Shown here: positions 59,082-64,000 of the stretch, piece after piece
How positions within the stretch are numbered: position 1 is the first letter of the stretch
Layout: every line of letters starts with the position of its first letter
Source: an uncultured Eubacteriales bacterium
GTDB lineage: Bacteria; Bacillota; Clostridia; Lachnospirales; Cellulosilyticaceae
Direction: 5' to 3'
DNA length: 64,000 nt
Assembly: GCA_900551325.1 (NCBI GenBank)
Contig: URVM01000015.1
Coordinates: 1-64,000 of the forward strand
Made by a program: the position numbers and the translations under genes
The notes under the pieces: generated by a model
What the model was told of the DNA's origin: nothing
Seen by the model: the letters and a program-made list of their open reading frames with translations, nothing else
Database searches by the model: none

Positions 59082-59585
59082 ATGCGTAATTTTAATCCAC
59101 GTTCAAATAGATTACACATGAATAAGATGCGCAATGAGGAAAGTAGTACTCTTTCTACACCTACTTTTTATAAGACTTTAGATGAAGCACTTATGCTTAT
59201 GTATAACGCAGTACAAGGTGAAAAAGAGGATGAGCTTTTCTATAATTACCTTATAGGTATAGCACCTACACAAGAAGAAAAAAATATTATTATGAGTATA
59301 CGTGATGATGAGAAAAAGCATAATCAAATGTTTAGAAAGATTTATCAAAACTTTACAGGACAACAAATACCACAACCTAGAGAAGTGAATTTTGTTAAAC
59401 CTAATTCTTATATAGATGGTATTAAAGAAGCTTTATTTGGAGAATTAGGAGCAGTAGAGAGATACCGTAATATTCGTGCTGGATTACCAACACAATACTA
59501 TAGAGATGCTGTATTTGAAATTTTAACAGACGAACTAAAACATGCTACTAAGTATAATTATATTCTAAATTTGAATAATGAATAA
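59082..59585 (+). CDS. Ferritin-like four-helix protein
   Basis: A 167-residue protein with a ferritin-like/rubrerythrin-like helical core. After a basic, probably disordered N-terminus (about 1-30), metal-type motifs appear in order: LDEALMLMYNAVQGEKEDELFYNYL (E residues about 33-57), RDDEKKHNQMFRKIY (ExxH, about 81-95), FGELGAVERYRNIR and LTDELKHATKYNYIL (ExxH). The two ExxH motifs plus two lone Glu give a plausible di-iron site. Related proteins occur in sporulating Clostridia, but the function here is unknown. The frame opens earlier, at 59049; AAAGGAG fixes ATG 59082. Confidence 0.75.
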   Translation: MRNFNPRSNRLHMNKMRNEESSTLSTPTFYKTLDEALMLMYNAVQGEKEDELFYNYLIGIAPTQEEKNIIMSIRDDEKKHNQMFRKIYQNFTGQQIPQPREVNFVKPNSYIDGIKEALFGELGAVERYRNIRAGLPTQYYRDAVFEILTDELKHATKYNYILNLNNE

Positions 59586-59588
59586 TAG

Positions 59589-59618
59589 AAAAGGGGCTGT
59601 CTAAAAACAGCCTCTTTA
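59589..59618 (+). terminator. Terminator after the ferritin-like gene
   Basis: AAAGGGGCTGT pairs with ACAGCCTCTTT over a CTAAAA loop, with one G-T type mismatch region and a short T-rich tail. Confidence 0.75.
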
Positions 59619-59734
59619 CTATTGTTTTGTAAAAATACTAGTTTGTAGGGATAAGCAAAGAAGTTCATGGTAAACTATGGATATATATAGTAAAGATAGA
59701 TATAAAAAGTATTGTATAAGAATAGGAGGAAAAG

Positions 59735-60400
59735 ATGTATAAAATTCTTATTATAGAAGATCAAGAAAAAATACGTGTAGAATTAGGTGAACTGCTTAAA
59801 CGTTATGGGTATGAAGTAGCAGTTGTAGAACAGTTTGAAAATGTTCTTGAAGAGATTAAGAAGGCAGAGGCACACCTTATTTTATTAGATATTAATTTAC
59901 CTGTTTTTGATGGGTATTATATTTGCAAAGAGATAAGACGTGAAAGGGATACACCTATTATTATTGTAACAAGTAGAGATAGTGATATGGATGAACTTAT
60001 GAGTATGAACCTTGGGGCAGACGACTTTATTACTAAACCTTATAATACTCAAATTCTGCTAGCTAGAATAAGTGCAATTTTAAAGAGGACTTATGCAGGC
60101 TACCAAGAAGTCATGCAGTTTAGCAACTTTAAAATTAATTTTTCTAAAGGAATATTGATTCATGAGGAAAAAGAGGTAGAACTTACTAAAAATGAAATGA
60201 AAATCTTAGCTTGTCTTACTAAAGATAAAGGTTGTATTGTCTCGAGAGAAGATCTTATGAATTATCTATGGGATAGTGAATGGTTTGTAGATGATAATAC
60301 CCTTACGGTTAACATTAATAGACTACGTAAAAAGTTTGAAAGCATTGGTGTAGAGAATGTGATTCAGACGAAAAGAGGACAAGGATACTTGATTGAGTAA
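59735..60400 (+). CDS. OmpR-family response regulator (BceR-like)
   Basis: A 221-residue two-component regulator. The receiver is complete: acidic pair E8-D9, phospho-acceptor D52 in LILLDINLP, Thr/Ser in IVTSRDSD and Lys in ITKPYN. The C-terminal winged helix (about 125-221) has VELTKNEMKILACL and DNTLTVNINRLRKKFE...KRGQGYLIE. The wording of the C-terminus (DDNTLTVNINRLRKKL-type) is typical of BceR/GraR-like regulators of antimicrobial peptide transporters. It is convergent with the bceB-like permease gene and has no kinase gene beside it on its own strand. The kinase at the window edge is its likely partner. Confidence 0.9.
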   Translation: MYKILIIEDQEKIRVELGELLKRYGYEVAVVEQFENVLEEIKKAEAHLILLDINLPVFDGYYICKEIRRERDTPIIIVTSRDSDMDELMSMNLGADDFITKPYNTQILLARISAILKRTYAGYQEVMQFSNFKINFSKGILIHEEKEVELTKNEMKILACLTKDKGCIVSREDLMNYLWDSEWFVDDNTLTVNINRLRKKFESIGVENVIQTKRGQGYLIE

Positions 60401-60462
60401 TTTAATAAATGAAAAGAAAAAATGACAAAAATAAATAACAAGAATGAATGATAAACATAAAT

Positions 60463-60503
60463 AAAGAGGGACATAGTCTATACAAACTATGTTCCTCTTT
60501 GTT
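60463..60503. terminator. Bidirectional terminator, response regulator / bceB-like gene
   Basis: AAAGAGGGACATAGT (60463-60477) pairs with ACTATGTTCCTCTTT (60486-60500), between convergent genes ending at 60400 and 60510. Confidence 0.9.
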
Positions 60504-60509
60504 TATAGA

Positions 60510-62504
60510 TTATTTTCTATTTAGAATAATATTCTTAGCTGTTATATAGGTAGTTAAGAAGTAGCCACCATATATAATAACTAGGAAGAGCGCAGTAACA
60601 AAGGTGGTTGTGCCTAAAGATAGGCTACCAAATTTTTGTACAAATTTATTGGTAATACCAATACCTACACTTGCATGAATAAGGGCAAGGCTTAATGGTG
60701 CAAAAAAGTAAATAGCAATTTGGGCGAATAAGGAACGTTTAAGAGTGCTGTAAGGTACACCTAATTTACGAAGAAGTTCATAGTGAGTAGTATGATCAGT
60801 CACTTCAAGAAGCTGCTGTAAAGCCAAAATAGCTGCACTAGCAATAAGGAATACGAATCCAATGTATATACCAATATAGGTTACCATAGTAGAAAGTCCA
60901 AATGCAGATTCGTAGGCATCCAGTTTAGTAGTAGCAGGTCTAAAAAAGTTTGGATTACTACGAGTCATATCTTCTATAGCTTGCTTGAAAATTACCTCAC
61001 AAGCTTCTTTATCATCTAAGTAGCTTATATTTAAGTAGCTACCATAGATAGGACTAGCTTCTAAGAATTGGTCATTTACAATTAAGGTCATCACATTACT
61101 TGAAAAATAGGCAGTCTCATAGGAGAAAATAAGAGGTTCGTTAGTTTTAGGTAATAAGACTACCCCATTTAGTATAAGCTGTTTCTCATTCTTTAGGATA
61201 TCTTTAATACCAGGAATAAATGTATCTAAGTTTGTAGAAAGAGCATATTCATTCTCCTCTAGAGTAATAGGTGAAGCACCTTGGAGTATAAGAAGTTTGT
61301 TAAAGTCAGAAAGCTTAATTGCATTTATGGCTGCATCCTCTTTAAAGTCGTAACGATTACTTTGGGTAGCCATAAAATCTGCATCAAAAACATCACTATA
61401 GTGGATTGGTGATTGGTATATATTAAATTCTAAGTAATCTTTAGCAATTGTTTCAAGAGGAAAACCGTTATCTACAAGTAAAGAGGTCAAAGATTCTTCG
61501 TCTTCCCAAGAGAAGAAAGTTGCATCATAGGGTGTATTTGCCTCTAGATTAGAAGTAAGTGTTTTACTCATACTAAGTCCTGTAGATAACACGCCTAAAG
61601 TAAAAAAGAGCATTAGGCAAATAATGGTCATAGACAGGTGATGGGTACGGATTTTACTCATGACTTGTTTTACTACAAATAAATTCACATTGTTGTAATA
61701 AAATTTCTTATACTTCAAACAAAGTCTAGAAACTATACCAGCCAGTGAGAAGAAAAACAAGTAAGTACCTATACAGCCTAGTACAATAGAAATGAATAAG
61801 GTCATATCAAAGGTTTGTAAACCATTGGCTTTAGCCAGTTTATAAGACACTACTAAGGTTACAAGAGATAAGATAAATAAAATACAAGTTATAAAGAACT
61901 TAGGCATTTTGAGTGTTTCATTTTTCTTATCACCGTGTAAAAGATCAATCAGTTTATATTTTGAAATAGTAATTGTATTGAAAATCATAACTACTAGGAA
62001 AAGTACAATAAAAAATATAATTGTTTTAAGGGCTGCACTTGCTGAGAATACAAAAGTAAAGTTCTTTAAGTTTACTTCAAAAAGTTGAGCCGTTACAATG
62101 GACAGACCTTGTGATAAAAAGGTGCCTAAAATTAATCCAACTAAAAGGGAGAATAATGCAATAGCAAGAGACTCCATTATAAGGAGAAGATTTACTTTGT
62201 TACGTTCCATACCTAAAGTTAAATAAAGACCCAGTTCCTTTTTTCGTCTACGTACTAAGAAGTGGTTGGCGTAAATCATTAAGAAGCCTAAAATGAAAGC
62301 CACAAATAAAGAGACAACTCCCATAATAGTAGTAAGCATCTTCATAATTTCAAGTTGAGATGCTGTAATTTCTAGCATGGCCTGTTGAGTTTCTAGAGCA
62401 TTAAACATGTAGAAGATACATACACCAAAGGTTAACGTTAAAAAGTAAATCATATAATCTTTGAAACTACGTTTAGCGTTGCGAAGAGAAAGCTTAAAGA
62501 ACAT
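60510..62504 (-). CDS. BceB-type ABC transporter permease
   Basis: The large permease of a BceAB-type antimicrobial-peptide resistance and sensing transporter. The 664-residue protein has the expected 10 transmembrane segments and one large extracellular domain (about residues 305-520, between helices 7 and 8). It starts FFKLSLRNAKRSFKDYMIYF and has two FtsX-like regions with RRRKKELGLYLTLGM (about 91-105) and YELLRKLGVP near 585. GGAGGTGAT, a full anti-16S match, fixes the ATG at 62504; the frame opens earlier, at 62522. It overlaps the ATPase gene by 11 bases. The peptide recognised is unknown. Confidence 0.9.
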   Translation of the reverse strand: MFFKLSLRNAKRSFKDYMIYFLTLTFGVCIFYMFNALETQQAMLEITASQLEIMKMLTTIMGVVSLFVAFILGFLMIYANHFLVRRRKKELGLYLTLGMERNKVNLLLIMESLAIALFSLLVGLILGTFLSQGLSIVTAQLFEVNLKNFTFVFSASAALKTIIFFIVLFLVVMIFNTITISKYKLIDLLHGDKKNETLKMPKFFITCILFILSLVTLVVSYKLAKANGLQTFDMTLFISIVLGCIGTYLFFFSLAGIVSRLCLKYKKFYYNNVNLFVVKQVMSKIRTHHLSMTIICLMLFFTLGVLSTGLSMSKTLTSNLEANTPYDATFFSWEDEESLTSLLVDNGFPLETIAKDYLEFNIYQSPIHYSDVFDADFMATQSNRYDFKEDAAINAIKLSDFNKLLILQGASPITLEENEYALSTNLDTFIPGIKDILKNEKQLILNGVVLLPKTNEPLIFSYETAYFSSNVMTLIVNDQFLEASPIYGSYLNISYLDDKEACEVIFKQAIEDMTRSNPNFFRPATTKLDAYESAFGLSTMVTYIGIYIGFVFLIASAAILALQQLLEVTDHTTHYELLRKLGVPYSTLKRSLFAQIAIYFFAPLSLALIHASVGIGITNKFVQKFGSLSLGTTTFVTALFLVIIYGGYFLTTYITAKNIILNRK

Positions 62505-63276
62505 TGTGTGTATCACCTCCAAGAAGGGTCACTACTTCTATAATACGATTAAAGAAAACCTTGCGGTCATCTGAACCACGCATAAGCTCAGTGAAAATTC
62601 TTCCGTCTTTAATAAAAAGAATACGTTTGGCATAGCTTGCTGTAAAGGCATCATGAGTAACCATCATTATAGTAGCTTCAAGATTGGTATTTAAGAACTC
62701 CAGACTTTCAAGAAGCATGCGAGAAGCCTTAGAGTCAAGAGCACCTGTAGGTTCATCAGCTAAAATAAGTGAAGGATTAGTAATAATAGCACGAGCACAA
62801 GCTACACGTTGCCTTTGCCCACCAGAAAGCTGGTAAGGGTATTTAGAAAGAATTTCTTCAATTCCTAGTTGGCGAGCAAGAGTATAAATACGCTCCTCAA
62901 TTTCTTTAGGTGTTACTTTTAAAATTGTAAGAGCGAGGGCAATGTTTTCAAAGGCAGTTAATGTATCTAGGAGATTAAAATCTTGGAAAATAAACCCTAG
63001 GTGATTGCGACGAAACTGAGCTAATTTTTTCTCTGAAAGAGTAGTAATATCATTTCCATCTATGATAATATGGCCGCTTGTAACTGTATCAATGGTAGAA
63101 ATACAGTTTAGAAGGGTTGTTTTACCACTTCCAGAAGGCCCCATAATAGCTATAAACTCACCTTTTTCTACTTCTAGACTAATATGGTCTAGAGCTTTAG
63201 TTAAATTTCCTTTTGAGCCGTAGTATTTTTGAATTTGTTCAACTTTTAAAAGTGATTGTGATAGATTAATATTCAT
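62494..63276 (-). CDS. BceA-type ABC transporter ATP-binding protein
   Basis: A 260-residue ATPase of the MacB/LolD/BceA group. It shows KYYGSKGNLTKALDHISLEV, Walker A MGPSGSGKTTLLN (about 45-57), Q-loop FIFQDFNLLDTLTAFENIAL, signature LSGGQRQRVACARAI, Walker B LILADEPTGALDS and switch His in MMVTHDAF. It works with the overlapping permease gene in removing or flipping cell-wall-active peptides. TAGGAGG, which overlaps the stop of the small ORF upstream, is its ribosome binding site. Confidence 0.93.
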   Translation of the reverse strand: MNINLSQSLLKVEQIQKYYGSKGNLTKALDHISLEVEKGEFIAIMGPSGSGKTTLLNCISTIDTVTSGHIIIDGNDITTLSEKKLAQFRRNHLGFIFQDFNLLDTLTAFENIALALTILKVTPKEIEERIYTLARQLGIEEILSKYPYQLSGGQRQRVACARAIITNPSLILADEPTGALDSKASRMLLESLEFLNTNLEATIMMVTHDAFTASYAKRILFIKDGRIFTELMRGSDDRKVFFNRIIEVVTLLGGDTHNVL

Positions 63277-63286
63277 AGTAAACCTC

Positions 63287-63346
63287 CTATTTCATTCCGT
63301 TAATAAGATAAGCTACACCAAATGAAACTTTTCTTAAATAATCCAT
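63287..63346 (-). CDS. Small ORF (19 codons) between the kinase and bceA-like genes
   Basis: On the minus strand an ATG (63346) stands 8 bases after a strong GGAGG and opens a 19-residue ORF, reading MDYLRKVSFG then VAYLINGMK, with its TAG stop forming part of the next gene's GGAGG site. The peptide is short, mildly amphipathic and basic at the N-terminal part. Two consecutive strong ribosome binding sites and the coupled stop suggest that it is really translated. I do not recognise a family. It could be a leader peptide that couples translation of the ATPase gene, or a small membrane-associated component. Confidence 0.5.
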   Translation of the reverse strand: MDYLRKVSFGVAYLINGMK

Positions 63347-63426
63347 TTCGAGTACCTCCATAATTTATTTATTTGGATATACTTATGATACAAGGATATA
63401 AATGAAGGTGCGATGGATTAAACTAA

Positions 63427-63456
63427 CATGTAACTTACAAATTTGTAAGTTACATG
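63427..63456. repeat. 30-base perfect palindrome downstream of the kinase gene
   Basis: CATGTAACTTACAAA and its exact complement form a 30-base palindrome, six bases beyond the kinase stop (63462) and upstream of the small ORF/bceA-like unit. It could be a weak terminator for the kinase gene (tail TTAGTTTAAT on the minus strand) or a regulator binding site before the transporter genes. TATCAT at about 63393 (minus) may be the -10 of that unit. Confidence 0.6.
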
Positions 63457-63461
63457 AATAG

Positions 63462-64000
63462 CTAATTAGAAAGAAGATGGAACTTACCTTTAGGAAAAGA
63501 AAGTGTAATAGATGTACCTTCATGTATAGTAGACTCTATGCTAATAGTTAAACCTAATTTGTGTGCAAGTTTATTACAAAGGTAGAGGCCCATTCCAGTT
63601 GACTTACCGTATAAACGTCCATTCTCACCAGTAAATCCTTTATCAAAAACGCGGCTTAAGTCACTTTCAGGAATACCAATACCATTATCTGTTATGGTAA
63701 GCTGGACAGAGTTTTCGAGGGCAGTAGCAGAAAGTGTAATTCGTTTATCAGGTTTGTCTAGATACTTTAAAGCGTTAGATAAAATTTGGCCTAACATAAA
63801 TTCTAGCCATTTGGAATCACTATAAATAGTGTAGTCTTCTATATTTAGTTTCAATTCTACGTGCAGGTTAATAAAACTTTTAGAATGCTTTCTAATAACC
63901 TTATATACTATTTGTTTTAATGAAAGTTCTTTAATAATATAATCTTTTTCTGTTAGATGGCTTCTAGAATAAAAGAGGACTTGTTCAATATAATTATTAA
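63462..64000 (-). CDS. BceS-type sensor histidine kinase (partial, cut by window end)
   Basis: The C-terminal ~179 residues of an intramembrane-sensing kinase; the frame stays open to the window end. Just inside the edge it reads NNYIEQVLFYSRS, the segment that follows the phospho-His helix in BceS/GraS proteins, then DYIIKELSL and VIRKHSKSFIN. The ATPase domain has the N-box LGQILSNALKY, G1 TDNGIGI, F-box VFDKGFTG and G2 KSTGMGLYLCNKLAHKLG. The His and the two membrane helices lie outside the window. A start at TTG 63854 is only the beginning of a truncated reading. With the transporter genes and the regulator at 59735 it forms a Bce module. Confidence 0.88.
   Translation of the reverse strand, partial: NNYIEQVLFYSRSHLTEKDYIIKELSLKQIVYKVIRKHSKSFINLHVELKLNIEDYTIYSDSKWLEFMLGQILSNALKYLDKPDKRITLSATALENSVQLTITDNGIGIPESDLSRVFDKGFTGENGRLYGKSTGMGLYLCNKLAHKLGLTISIESTIHEGTSITLSFPKGKFHLLSN

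Overview
The window is a 64 kb AT-rich stretch of a bacterial chromosome from the Firmicutes, most likely class Clostridia. Pointers are strong GGAGG ribosome binding sites, a PPi-type phosphofructokinase, a type III glutamine synthetase, LL-diaminopimelate aminotransferase, RNase J, T-box and ZTP leader RNAs, a BceAB-type transporter and split archaeal-type glutamate synthase genes. I cannot name the genus with confidence (a Lachnospiraceae or Cellulosilyticum-like organism is a guess). It looks like ordinary core chromosome: no prophage, transposase, integrase or CRISPR array was seen.

Layout. 0-6 kb: aroC (minus), tgt-yajC, a CPBP protease, an NTP pyrophosphatase gene flanked by two copies of a structured ~155 bp repeat, and an alpha/beta hydrolase. 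6-10.3 kb: pstSCAB-phoU behind a Pho-box-like direct repeat. 10.3-14.4 kb: a membrane-anchored FMN-bind-like protein, a purine permease with a PurR-type inverted box pair, and purH behind a ZTP riboswitch. 14.5-17 kb: a MazF-like protein, a degenerate SGNH protein and a secreted stalk-domain protein. 17.2-20.7 kb: aroF-tyrA-aroA (minus). 20.8-26.4 kb: sdpR-sdpI, a two-gene ABC exporter, and an MBL-hydrolase / OhrR-like / nitroreductase cassette with a consensus promoter over a palindromic operator. 26.6-32.8 kb: pfp and a hemerythrin-like gene from back-to-back promoters, then a T-box pheS and a detached pheT separated by a long palindromic element.

32.8-49.6 kb is the nitrogen block and the most interesting part. 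It holds asnB, a strongly structured ~275 nt ncRNA, glnN, asnA, and a ten-gene operon of split glutamate synthase (GATase, FMN/Fe-S, ferredoxin, FAD oxidoreductase and GXGXG subunits), glnA, an ANTAR-domain regulator, dapF, pyrG and dapL. The leaders of asnB, asnA and the glutamate synthase operon each carry a hairpin with the same hexaloop AAAGGC (A at 1, G at 4, the known ANTAR-binding pattern). The loop and its 3' strand form the 5' arm of an intrinsic terminator. I infer a local ANTAR antitermination regulon in which the operon-encoded regulator controls glutamine, glutamate and asparagine synthesis. Its receiver domain lacks the phospho-acceptor Asp.

49.8-64 kb: a CpoA/LafB-like glycolipid glycosyltransferase with a flippase-like partner, an initiator tRNA-Met, a PHP phosphoesterase, an M14-like peptidase, a chemotaxis receptor, RNase J with a long leader, a GNAT acetyltransferase, a ferritin-like protein, and a Bce-type bacitracin/antimicrobial-peptide module (response regulator, permease, ATPase, and a histidine kinase cut by the window edge). 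That module contains an unannotated 19-codon ORF. The first ~119 bases of the window are a second, inverted and truncated copy of the ncRNA found at 35 kb.
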